In this document: one piece after another, positions 20,405-31,800 of the stretch
Layout: every line of letters starts with the position of its first letter
Numbering within the stretch: the stretch's first letter is position 1
DNA from: Posidonia oceanica
Lineage: Eukaryota > Streptophyta > Magnoliopsida > Alismatales > Posidoniaceae
DNA length: 64,000 nucleotides
NCBI GenBank assembly: GCA_037176725.1
Contig: JAZBRS010000014.1
Location: 74,010,501 to 74,074,500, forward strand
Direction of reading: 5' to 3'
The notes under the pieces: generated by a model
What the model was told of the DNA's origin: nothing
The model's database searches: none
What the model saw: the letters and a program-made list of their open reading frames with translations, nothing else
Position numbers and translations under genes: made by a program

Positions 20405-23400
20405 TGTAGCAATCCCGATTGGAATCAGGCTCGTTATTAGCCGCGATTGGATCCGAGGAAGAGGCTCAACTCGAAAACACTTAAAATCGAGGAGAAAAGA
20501 GAAAGATAAGACAAATCAGAGTCGCCACCATGTCTATTAACGGGAGACAAGGAAAATTGGGGGAAATGCGTGAATTAACACGCAAAACCAAGCAAGAAAT
20601 GAAAAGTAAAGCAATACAAGGGAAAACAAATGCAAATACATGCAAAAGAGATGACTCTAGCCTAGGATAAGGGCAGTATGGTCATTACGGGCCAAAAGAC
20701 AGGGCAAGGACTCCTGTTACGTGCGGGGAAGGTGTTAGGCACCCCCGACACGCCCGAGAATCGGTCTTTCTAGGCTTACGCTCGCATACGCGGGAAAATG
20801 CAGATTTGAATGCCTATGTGCCTATAAACGCCTGAATGAATGCTCAAGGTGTGCTCTAAGTGGGAGGATGCAGAGCAAGGAAGTAAATGTGCTGTCTAAG
20901 TGCTCAGCTACGCTGTCTGTGTTCCGAACCGGGCGAAACCTGACTCGTGAGAACTCCAGGCAGTAAGCATCATAGCCCTATATGCAAATGCAGGCGAAAA
21001 AGCAAAACAACGGGAAAACCATGCAATGCAGGCGACATGCAAGAGAAAACGGCGTAAAACATTCAAAACGAGGCAGGAAACTAGAAAGCACGCAAAACGG
21101 TGCAAAAGGACAAGATCGACACGCAAAACGAGCGAGAAAGCAAGGCGGCACGCAAATCGGTGCAAAAGACAATGTCGGGCATGCAAAACTGTGCCAAAAA
21201 CAGGGCGAGCGTGCAAAACGGCGCGAAAGACAAAGCAGGCACGCAAAACGGTGCCAAAACGAGAGCGGGCACGCAAAACGGTGCCAAAAGCAGCGAGATA
21301 AAACCTCGGAAAAGCTGTGTGAATGCAAATGCAAGGAAAAGATTACAAGCAGTAAAAGGAGAAGTAGAACAACGCATGTGTGAGAACAGGCGCTGTCCGG
21401 GGCCACACAGAGTAGGTGTGAAGACCTACAAAGGGGAGGGTGAGCAAACGGAGGGATTACCACTCCTTTGTGACCGTTCCCACTAAACCGTTCCACGATC
21501 TGTCTCGCACGCTGCCCAAAGCTCGCGATGCGATCGGATCGTGGAAAAGGGGGAAGAAAGTCACATTAAGTGGTAAATCCAGGGAAAACTCAACACAAAA
21601 CACATGGGGAAACGCGAAACGGGGATCTAAGTTGCCAAGCAGAAAGGGGAGATCCTATTCTACATGCTCAAAGAGACAGAAATCGAAAACGAGGAAAACT
21701 ATGCAAATGGCATGCAAATGAATGCAATGCAGGGGTTCAGGAGGACATACCTGGAAATCCGGGAGCCTGATCTGAGATCTGTCTAGTCCATGCTGAAGAG
21801 CGCTTCGCTGCGGTCGCCTGGGCAGCTTACTTGAGAAGATCCAACGGCCGGATTGGAAGATATCGCAGCTTCAAGGCAGAAAGGCCAGAACAGGGGAGAA
21901 GAACAGATCTAGGTATTCAGGAGGTCCTAGGGGTGTGCAAAAGGTCCTCCCAAGTGAAGGGGAGCTAAAGGTGCTTAGTGTGTGCAAAAGGATGCTAAAA
22001 TGCAAGACTAAATGGATGCAGAATGCATGCACAAGCAAGAAGAGACAAGGGGAAAAACTTGGAAAGGACAGGAGTTCAAAAGCATTTTTGAAAAAGAAAA
22101 GGGACTAAATGCTAGTTTTCACAAAGGATGGGGTCCACAGAGGAGGGTTTTGAAAACAGGAGAGGGCAGGGCTTTATTTTGCAAAAGACTGGACTCAGAA
22201 AGCTATTTTGAAAAGAGGGCATGCATTGGAAGAGATTTTGAAAACAAAAGAAGTCAGAGTGCAATTTTGGAAAAAATTGGGGTCTAAAGTGCAAATTTTC
22301 CAGAAAACAGGGTTCTGGGGAGTCCGGGAATGCAAGTGGAGGGTCTACGTGCAATTTGGCAAGCATAGGAACTAAGATGCAACTTTAGGGGCAAAACAGT
22401 CTTTTTACATGGTTTTTAAAGGATGCAAGGACCTATGTGTGATTTTTGAATCATGCAGGGGTCAAATATGCAATTTTATATGTAAAACATGCTCTGAAAT
22501 CAAAAGACAGGACTGATGTGCAATTTTTTAAAAAAACAGGGTTGAAAATGCAATGCAATAAGCAAAAATGCATGCAAAATGGTTACTGTGCATTTAACAG
22601 GACCTACATGCAAAAATGAAAAAACAGAGGGACAAATGTGCAATGCAGCATGCAAAAATTAAAAATGAAACCTAAGTTCTACAGTGTAGAGGATTAAAAT
22701 GCAAAAACAGAAAATGATAAGGACTGGGAATGCAATGCAATATGGCAAAATACATGCAAATAAATGATCTGATTTAAAACAGGACCCAAGTGCAAAAATT
22801 GAAAACAGGGGGGCTGAAGCATAAAATTTTATAACTAAACAGCACAGTAAAAGGATCAAAATGTAAAAACAGAAAACTACAAACATTTCACGCAATTTAA
22901 TATGATTTCAGTTCAAAAAAATAGCAGATTAAATCAAATAAGGACTGGAATGCAAAATTTCAAGAACTTAGACCAGATATGCAATATTTACCAGAAAACT
23001 AAGCTGAAGGAAAAATAAATCAACAGTAAAACGCCGGCGGCCATGGACACTGTAGCAGCAAGCTGCCAGCGTCCATGAACGCCGGCACAGGGGGCTTGGG
23101 GACGCGCAGACCGGCGGGGGAGCTGCTCTTGGTCCTGACGGAGGTCGGACGGTGCTCGGCGGAGGTTGACGCGGACTGGAACGAGCTGGAGCGGTCGCCG
23201 GAGGTCTGCAGAGCTTCAGAAGCTTCGTCCGGCCGACCGACGCAGCGACGCTGCGTTCTGAGGGTCGGAGAACGTTCCTGAGACCCGTGCGGACCTGAGG
23301 CAACCACCGGAGCTGCGTTCCGCTGCCCGGAGCGACGAGACGACCGGAGAACTGCGCCGGAGAAGACGACCGGAGCGGCGAGCAGAAACGGGGCTGGAGG

Positions 23401-26314
23401 GCTGGAAACTTACTTCTAAGGGGCTGAGAAGCAACAGGGGGAGAAGAGGGAGCTGAGGGTGTGAAGAAATACCTGGCTCCGCGTCTGGAACGTGCTCCCG
23501 ACCTCGGCGGTTCCGGAGCTGGCCGGCGACGTTCGTCCAGTCGCTGCGGTGGTCGTCGGGCGCTCGCGGAGGTTGGAGCTGCTTCAGGACGATCTTCCGG
23601 TGCTTCCCAGACGTCCGGACGCGAGCTTCGAAGCTCGGAGCAGAATCTGGCACTTTTGGGTTCTCAGAAAGGAACTGGAGGTGGGGGGAGAGTGTTGCTG
23701 CTCGTCGGACCTGGTGGAGCCTTCCGGGAGGTAGCTGGAGGTCCGGAGAGTGATGCTGGATGATCAGGTTAGGTTTCTGAAGAGTGGGGAGTGGATTTGC
23801 TGAGTGGTCGGATTTCTGATCAATGGAGAAGGTAGGTGTTTGTGGTGGCGTTCTTGGTCTGTGGTGAGGGAGAGGGCTGAAGGTCAGGTGTTTTGGGAAG
23901 GTGGATGTCTGGTGATTATCTGGGTGGAGTTTGGAAGGAAGTAGTGGACTGGAGCGAAGGGAATTAAGAAGGGAGTTAGGTTGGGTTCAGTTGGCTTTTC
24001 AGGTGGATTTCTGGGGTGGTTTCAGTGGTGGAATGGCCGTGGGATGGTGGAGGATGAAGGCTGGTTGCTGGGTGGATTTGGGGGAGCAATTTGGAGAAGT
24101 ATGAAGGCTGGGAAAGGTTTTGGTTTACTGGAAAATGAAGAGGTCGGTTGGCTGTGGATTTCAGGGGGAAAAGGAGAAGAATTTGGGTGGAGGATGCTGG
24201 GGAATTGGAGGCCTCTCTCCGGGATGCCAAGGAGGACACTCAGGCACTCTTTTCTCACTCTCTCCTCTGGAATTAGAAGGTGAAGAGGAGGAAGAAGGGA
24301 GGTCGCTCAGGTGGAGGAAGTTGGATTCGATCTCTGGTTTTGCTAACGCTGGTTCTCTCTGATTGCTTACACTGATTGCCCACTGATGAAGGGATCCTCT
24401 GAAGGAATGAACGGAGGCTTATATGAGGAGGAGCTGGCCGCTGGCGCGCTGCTGAATTTGAATTCAATCGGCGGCACTGCAGCAGACAGGAGACGGCGAG
24501 GCGACCGGCATTGAAAGCTTCCGGAAAAGACGCTGAGATGAAGGAGAGGCGGCGAGCTGCTGTGGATGACAGGACGGAGAGCTTGAATTTCAAATGGTGG
24601 AGGGAATTCTGTTGCAGCTGGCCATGGGAGAAAGTGCTGAAGAAAATTGCAGAAGGAGAAGGAGGAAGAAGGAGGGGCGCTGGGTCGGACCGTGGGCCGA
24701 AGGAAAAAGAAATAAAAGAAAAAAAGAAAAACGGGCTGGATTGGGCCCAGTAAGGAAAGGAAAGAAAGAAAAAGAAAGGTAAGAAAGAAGAGAGGGTAGA
24801 ATGGGGAAATAAAATTAGTAAAAAGGAACTAAAAATAAATAAAAATACTAGAAAGGTTGTGATGTGACTTAGGGTTTTAATTAGATTTTTTAATGGCCAT
24901 TTTGGGTTGATTAATGTGTTTTGGACTTGATTAGGGTTTTAGGGTTTTGGTTTTGCTTTTAATTAGTTTTCACTTGATTAAATGTTTGTTAAACCTTTTT
25001 TAAATTGTTTTAAAAATTGTGTTTCCCTTGTTGGGCACTTAGGATATTGATTATGGTTTTTTAGGATTTATTTTCGTGTTAACCAGGGTTGTTTTCAGGT
25101 TTTTAAGTTTTAGTCTTCTTAGGGTTTTTTCTTTCTTAAGTCTTTTAAATTATGCTTTGATTTTTATTTGTTGATTTTTCTTGAAGTTTTTAGTTAGATT
25201 TCTCTGGTTTGATGGGGTGTTTTTAAGTCTTTTAAATGTGTTTTTCTTTTCTTTTTAATTAAGTTTTTTAATTTGTTTTTTTTTAGGTTTGTTAGGTTAA
25301 GTCTTTTGCTTCTTTAATTACTTGTTTTAATGTTTGTTTTTTTATTCTTCTTTTTAAGGTTTGTTTTTTTAATTGTTCTGATGGGGTTTTTACTTTTGGT
25401 GGGTTTTGATTTCATTTTAGTTTTTTTCTTGATTTTTCAGTGTTTTCTTTTGATTTGTTTTGCATTTTTTAGCTTACATGCTTGGCTTTCCTTTTAGCTT
25501 GATTTAGTTAAGTTTAGGTTTTTAATTGCTTGTTTAATGTTTTTTCATTGTTTTTCTTAGGGTTCTGATTTGTTTCTTTCATGTTTTGGGGTTTTATAGA
25601 TTTTTAGGGGTTTTTATGGATTTTTGCAAAAGAGAGAAAAGGAAAAAAGAAGGAGGAAAGAAATGGAAAAAAGAGGGAGATAAAAGGAAAAGAGATAGGT
25701 TGGAGGAAAATGATTTCTAAAATTCAGAAAAAATGCTAAAAATAAAGTAAAAATAGGGATAAGATAGAGGAAGGACAGAAGCACAGAGGGGGCCCACAGC
25801 TAGACTAGAGAAAGGGTAAGAAGGGGATGAAAAGAGAGATGATAAACAGGAGAGAGAGAGGAGAGAGAAAATGATAATCCCAGAGAGAGAAAAGGATAAT
25901 TTGAGTGAGTGGAGGTCTTAAAGGTCTTGGAATGGGATGAAAATTGGTGACTGGGCAGTCTAGGGTTTGAGGTGTTAGTTCTGAAGTTTTGGTTTGATTC
26001 TGGGAAGGTTTTAGAGGGGTTTCAAGGTGTAGAAAAAGGGTAGTTTCACCTAGGTTTTCTAGGGTTTTTGGGAACGGTCTAGGTTTGAGATTTTCTAAGT
26101 TCTTGGGTAGGTTTGCTAAGTGGGTGTTGGTGGGTTTTCCTATGGATTTCGGTCAGATTTTGAGCTTGGGAAGAGGGGTAAAGGCTTAGGTCAAGTTTGG
26201 CTGGTTTTGAAGGGTAAAGAAGAGGGTTAGGGTTTGGTTTTGGTTTAGGTTTGAGTCCAGCAATCACTAGGAGGGCTCCAAATGGTCCAAGCCTGCCAAG
26301 ATGGGGTGTCAACA
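20405..26314 (-). repeat. 5' LTR of element A (5.9 kb)
   Basis: On the minus strand it starts TGTTGACACCCCATC (26314) and ends GGGATTGCTACA (20405), directly followed by the PBS. That makes it a 5' LTR. It is very close to the solo LTR D and more distant from the F LTR. It carries a TATA-like site (24417-24423), a donor-like CAG|GTAT (23471-23472) and the AT-rich U3 stretch (24840-25640). It also has TGCATTTAAG-type repeats (22000-22960) and the conserved block with TAACAGGAGTCC (near 20709-20720). Right flank begins GATGG, inside element E. Confidence 0.88.
24417..24423 (-). promoter_or_regulatory. Candidate TATA box in A 5' LTR
   Basis: TATAAGC on the minus strand, about 1.89 kb into the LTR, the same offset as the TATAAGC in F. 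A donor-like site follows about 0.95 kb downstream. Confidence 0.5.
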
Positions 26315-27110
26315 GATGGTTACTAGACATCAGCCGAAACGTGCAATTGTGGGTGATAGAATATCGGACTTATCAGCCAGAAGGTGATGGTTTCGGAGCA
26401 TCAGCCGAAGAGTGATGGTTACTGGACATCAGCTGAAAGGTGCAATTGCTGGTGATAGAATATCGAACTTATTAGCCAGAAGGTGATGGTTTTGGAGCAT
26501 CAGCCGGAAGGTGATTGTAGATGATAGAATATCGGACTTATTAGCCAGAAGTGATGGTTTCGGAGCATCAGTTGAAGTGTGATGGTTACTGGACATCAGC
26601 TGAAAGGTGATGGTTATTGGACATCAACTGAAAGGTGCAATTGCGGGTGATAGAATATCGGGCTTATCAACCAGAAGGTGATGATTTCGAAGCATCAGCC
26701 GAAGAGTGATTGTAGATGATAGAATATTGGACTTATCAGCCAGAAGTAATGGTTTCGGAGCATCAGCTGAAGAGTGATGGTTACTGGACATCAACCGAAA
26801 GGTGCAATTGTAGGTGATAGAATATCAGACTTATCAGCTAGAAGGTGATGGTTTCGGAGCATCAGCCGAAGAGTGATTGCAAGTGCAGATGATAAGATAT
26901 TGGACTTATCGGCCAGAGATGATGGTTTTGGGGCATCAGTCGGAGATTGCAAGTGCAGATGATAAGATATCGAACTTATCGCCTGGAGATGATGGTTTCG
27001 GGACATCAACCGGAGATTGCAAGTGCAGATGATAAGATATCAGAGTTATCAGCCAGAGATGATGGTTTCGGGACATCAGCCTGAGATTGCAAGTGCAGAT
27101 GAACCCGTGA
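26315..27110 (-). repeat. Array of mini-hairpins with co-varying stems (E)
   Basis: On the sense (minus) strand modules such as GATG-CTCCGAAAC-CATC, GATG-TCCAGTAAC-CATC, GATA-loop-TATC and GATAAG-TCCGATAT-CTTATC repeat about every 50-70 bp. Loops match those of F (TCCGAAAC, TCCAGTAAC) while stem pairs differ (GATG/CATC here, GATA/TATC and GACA/TGTC in F). No coding potential. Confidence 0.72.
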
Positions 27111-27173
27111 CATCAAGGTATATCGACGGGGGAAAGATGGGGGAGTGATAGCACAGGGCAGCCAAAAAAGATG

Positions 27174-27200
27174 CCCCTGGTATCAAGATGATACCAAGGG
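27174..27200 (-). other. Conserved 11-bp stem-loop (E)
   Basis: The plus strand reads CCCCTGGTATC, loop AAGAT, GATACCAAGGG. On the minus-strand RNA all 11 pairs form, one as U-G. Relative to F and A a G-C pair has become A-T on both arms. The companion stem GACAAA/TTTGTC lies at 27240-27260. Confidence 0.72.
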
Positions 27201-27559
27201 ACAGTCAAAGCGCCCTTGGCATCGAAAACGAAGGATATAGACAAAACTCTCACGTTTGTCAAACGAGAAGTCAGGGGTACCAGCCCGGAGGAAGATCCAA
27301 GTGACAGCGCTCGACGGCTTTGCTTGATTTGACGGCGTGGGTCTGTAGAGATTCGGGCATCTGGATTGAATGCAGAGGACTTTCCTGCATCATTTTGGCA
27401 GCAAGTATGGCCAGAGGCCCTAAGGCATGATTGGCAAGAAGATATATGCATTGAGCAAACTTGAAACACAAGCAGACGGCACAAAACACCTTCGTATTGA
27501 TAGAACTCTGGTTACTCGCCTGTGACAAGCCGAAAAGATACAGTATAATTAAAAAAAAA

Positions 27560-28783
27560 CTAAACAAGCAGCTGCACAAATGCCCTAGTTGATTCGGGCC
27601 TTTGATCTCCTAGAGTCAGGGAACAAGGGGCGCCAGGCGAGATTTCGTTGATGGGCCAGAGTCCCTGCACCTCCATCACGTACTCAGGAGTACATCCTGA
27701 GCCTTTTGTAGCCGCAATGTCCGTCGATTGCACTCCATGCTGCATTAGGTCAGCTAGCTCTGTTGTAGCAGCTGTTGAATTGAGAGGATAGGGCTGCAGA
27801 AGCCTAGGTGCTGTGCTATCAATAAAGGCACCCTGCTGGAAGCTGAATTGTCGCATGACCCGGATAGGGTGGTATTCCACACCCCTGGTGAATCCTGGCA
27901 GCACAACAAGTCGCATGTCGCAGGTGCCAAAGAAGACAGTGAATGGCTCAGCCGTGGATGGGATGATACGCTAGGTTACCGCATCATCTGTTAGCTTTGA
28001 CAGCTTTTCGTATTCTTTTGGGACGCTTTTGATAGTCTTGGCATGGCCACTATCGTAGTATGTTTTGATGGCATGCCTCTGAGGCCGCAGAATACCTATC
28101 TCTAGGTGTCCGGCTAGCCAAATCTGTGTCAGGGCCCCGCACCCGTAGAAATGGTGGCAGCGATGTGAGATGCGGTCCAGTCCACGATAAGTCTCTGCCA
28201 GGACGACAGGTGCTAGGTCAATCTGTTGGGTCACCACAGTGAGCACAATCTCAGCGACCTCGATTGCAACTTTCATCCGGTTGTGGCTAAAAATCAGCTT
28301 GCCTAGGAAGCGGGTGACAAATCCCCGAAGCCATAGCTCATCTTCGAGCTCAGCAAACTTCTCGGCAGTTTCATTAAAGTATCCCAGGCGGAGCATGGGT
28401 GCAGGCCCGTTGGTGCAGACCAATCTTTGCTGGTAGTCCACTGTGGAGAGTCCAGTCAGCTGGCTCAAAACTGCGGCATAGCCGTCACGCCTCATGAACA
28501 CAGTCGGTCCCATGATCTTGGAGAAGCCGCAAGTTCGGCGTACTTCCTCCAGCGTGGGCGTTAGCTCCGTTCTGCTGAAGTGGAAAATGTGATGCGCTAG
28601 CTTCCAGAATCTTGCAGCAGCGCATAGGAGATGTCAGCTCACCTCCACATCAGCAGCCCTTAGAAGCTTGGACGATATGCCCCATGTGCGCAACCTCTCG
28701 CGGTTGCCTTCGGTGATCTAGCCGATCCACTCTCGCAGAGACTCAGAGCAATGCATCGGGGTCACTAAAGTGGGGAAACCCAT
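27560..28783 (-). pseudogene. DUF7745-like ORF, decayed copy (E)
   Basis: Homologous along its length to the intact ORF of A. ATG at 28781-28783; the longest open pieces are 27971-28513 and 27560-27916. In-frame stops include TAG at 27971-27973, where A has TGG (Trp), and two more in the N-terminal third (near 28637 and 28720). The C-terminal end has slipped frame. Recognisable parts are LTPTLEEVRRTCGF, FMRRDGYAAVLSQLTGLS, IDLAPVVLAETYRGLDRISHRC and LPGFTRGVEYHPIRVM. Confidence 0.8.
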
Positions 28784-28856
28784 TGCGCAAGACGGTGAAT
28801 GCAGGCAGTTGTTGCAGAATCTTCAAGTACCTGTCACCAAGGCTGTGGATCATTAG

Positions 28857-28861
28857 ATCAC
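28857..28861. repeat. Target site duplication, left copy (D)
   Basis: ATCAC immediately left of LTR D; identical 5 bp at 34623-34627. Confidence 0.9.
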
Positions 28862-31800
28862 TGTAGCAATCCCGATCGGAATCAGGCTCGCTATTAGCGG
28901 CGATTGGATCCGAGGAAGAGGCTCAACTCGAAAACACTTAAAATCGAGGAGAAAAGAGAAAGATAAGACAAATCAGAGTCGCCACCATGTCTATTAACGG
29001 GAGACAAGGAAAACCGAGGGAAATGCGTGAATTAACACGCAAAACCAAGCAAGAAATGCAAAGCAAAGCAATGCAAGGGAAAATAAATGCAAAAACATGC
29101 AAATGAGATGACTCTAGCCTAAGATAAGGGCAATATGGTCATTGCGGGCCAAAAGACAAGGCAAGAACTCTTGTTACGTGCGGGGAAGGTGTTAGGCACC
29201 CCCGACACGCCCGAGAATCGGTCTTTCTAGGCTTACGCTCGCATACGCGGGAAAATGCAGATTTGAATGCCTATGTGCCTATGAATGCCTAAATGAATGC
29301 TCAAGGTGTGCTCTAAGTGGGAGGATGCAAAGCAAGGAAGTAAACGTGCTCTCTAAGTGCTCAGCTACGCTGTCTGTGTTCCGAACCGGGCGAAACCTGG
29401 CTCGTGAGAACTCCAGGCAGTAAGCATCACAGCCCTATATGCAAATGCAAGCGAAAAAAGCAAAACAACGGCAAAACCATGCAATGCAAGCGACATGCAA
29501 GAGAAAACGACGTAAAACACGCAAAACGAGGCAAGAAACAAGAACGGCACGCGAAACGGCGCAAAAGGATAAGATCGACACTCAAAACGAGCGAGAAAGT
29601 AAGGCGGCACGTAAATCGATGCAAAAGACGATGACGGGCACGCAAAATTGTGCCAAAAACAGGGCAAGCGCGCAAAACGGCGCGAAAGACAAAGCAGGCA
29701 CGCAAAACGGTGCCAAAACGAGAACGGGCATGCAAAACGGTGCCAAAAGTAGCGAGATAAAAACCTCGGAAAAGTCGTGCGAATGCAAATGCAAGGAAAA
29801 GATTAGAAGCAGAAAAAGGAGAAGTAGAACGACGCATGTGTGAGAACAGGCGCTGTCCGGGGCCACACAGAGTAGGTGTGAAGACCTACAAAGGGGAGGG
29901 TGAGCAAACGGAGGGATTACCACTCCTTTGTGACCGTTTCCCACTAAACCGTTCCACGATCTGTCTCGCACGCTGCCTAAAGCTCTCGATGCGATCGGAT
30001 CGTGGAAAAGGGGGAAGAAAGTCACATTAAGTGGTAAATCCAGGGAAAACTCAACACAAAACACATAGGGAAACGCGAAACGGGGATCTAAGTTGCCAAG
30101 CAGAAAGGGGAGGTCCTATTCTACATGCTCAAAGAGACAGAAATCGAAAACGAGGAAAACTATGCAAATGGCATGCAAATGAATGCAATGCAGGGGTTCA
30201 GGAGGACATACCTGGAAATCCGGGAGCCTGATCTGAGATCTGTCTAGTCCATGCTGAAGAGCGCTTCGCTGCGGTCGCCTGGGCAGCTTACTTGAGAAGA
30301 TCCAACGGCCGGATTGGAAGATATCGCAGCTTCAAGGCAGAAAGGCCAGAACAGGGGAGAAGAACAGATCTAGGTATTCAGGAGGTCCTAGGGGTGTGCA
30401 AAAGGTCCTCCCAAGTGAAGGGGAGCTAAAGGTGCTTAGTGTGTGCAAAAGGATGCTAAAATGCAAGACTAAATAGATGCAGAATGCATGCACAAGCAAG
30501 AAGAGACAAAGGGAAAAACTTGGAAAGGACAGGAGTTCAAAAGCATTTTTGAAAAAGAAAAGGGGCTAAATGCTAGTTTTCACAAAGGATGGGGTCCACA
30601 GAGGAGGGTTTTGAAAACAGGAGAGGGCAGGGCTTTATTTTGCAAAAGACTGGACTCAGAAAGCTATTTTGAAAAGAGGGCATGCATTGGAAGAGATTTT
30701 GAAAACAAAAGAAGTCAGAGTGCAATTTTGGAAAAAATTGGGGTCTAAAGTGCAAATTTTCCAGAAAACAGGGTTCTGGGGAGTCCGGGAATGCAAGTGG
30801 AGGGTCTACGTGCAATTTGGCAAGCATAGGAACTAAGATGCAACTTTAGGGGCAAAACAGTCTTTTTACAAGGTCTTTAAAGGATGCAAGGACCTATGTG
30901 TGATTTTTGAATCGTGCAGGGGTCAAATATGCAATTTTATATGTAAAACATGCTCTGAAATCAAAAGACAGGATTGATGTGCAATTTTTGAAAAAAACAG
31001 GGGCCAAAATACAATGCAATAAGCAAAAATGCATGCAGGATGGTTACTGTCCATTTAAAATGGACCTAAATGCAAAAATGCAAAACCAGGAGGCAAAACA
31101 TGCAATGCAGTATGCAAAAATAAAAAATAAAACCTAAGTTTCTACAGTGCATGGACCTAAATGCAAAATCAGAAACATGCAGGGGGCCAGAATGCAATGC
31201 AATATGGCAAAATACATGCAAATAAATGATCTGATTTAAAACAGGACCCAAGTGAAAAAATTGAAAATAGAGGGGCTGAAGCATAAAATTTTATAACTAA
31301 ACAGCACAGTAAAAGGACTGAAAAGAAAATACTGAAAAACACAGATATTCAGAGCAATTTAGCATGGTTTTAAATTAAAAACAAAGCAAATTAAATGGCA
31401 TAAGGACTGAAATGCAAAAGTGAAAGAACTTAGGCTAAGCATGCAATATTCACACAAAAACCATATAATTGAGAAAATAAAAGCACAGTGATCGTCGGCG
31501 GAGGTGAGTACTGTAGCAGTAAGCTTCCAGACCTCACCACTGCCGGCACAGGGGGGCTGCTGACGTCCGTGCGGAGCTCCGGGGATCCTCGGGACGGCGT
31601 TCCGCTGGCTGGAGCGTCGTGGAGATCGGAGAACGGCGCCGGAGAAGAGGAATTGACCGGCGTGTCGAGGACGGAGCAGGAGGGCCGGAGAACTGGTTCT
31701 GGTCGGCGGAAAAGCATCAGGGGGAAGAGAGAGAGCGGGGGAGATTAGTGATTACCTGTCGTTGTGTCCGGAGCGCGCTCCCGACCTCGGCAGTGTCGGA

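Larger units (their letters stand above)
8738..26314 (-). mobile_element. Element A: Tat/Ogre retrotransposon, internally deleted, 3' end missing
   Basis: Read on the minus strand: 5' LTR (26314-20405), tRNA-Arg PBS (20403-20387), leader, gag-protease (19071 down to about 13835), integrase (about 13834-12944), spacer, DUF7745-like ORF (11473-10271), stem-loop repeats (10000-8738). RT, RNase H, aRNH and the integrase zinc finger are absent. Its own polypurine tract and 3' LTR are not seen, because sequence stops at 8738 against the 3' LTR of F. I infer that A would depend on another element for replication. Confidence 0.85.
26315..28861 (-). mobile_element. Element E, left visible piece (3' internal region)
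   Basis: It contains, on the minus strand, a decayed DUF7745-like ORF, the conserved hairpins and a mini-hairpin array. It is flanked by the 5' LTR of A on the left and solo LTR D on the right. Removal of D joins it smoothly to 34628 onward, judged against the same region of A and B. E is therefore the host into which A, D and C inserted; its LTRs and pol are outside the window. Confidence 0.75.

Noticed and set aside
26315..28861. Envelope-like gene in the extra ORF position
   Set aside because: The extra ORF of A, B and E shows no signal peptide or membrane segments and resembles DUF7745/plant mobile domain proteins instead.
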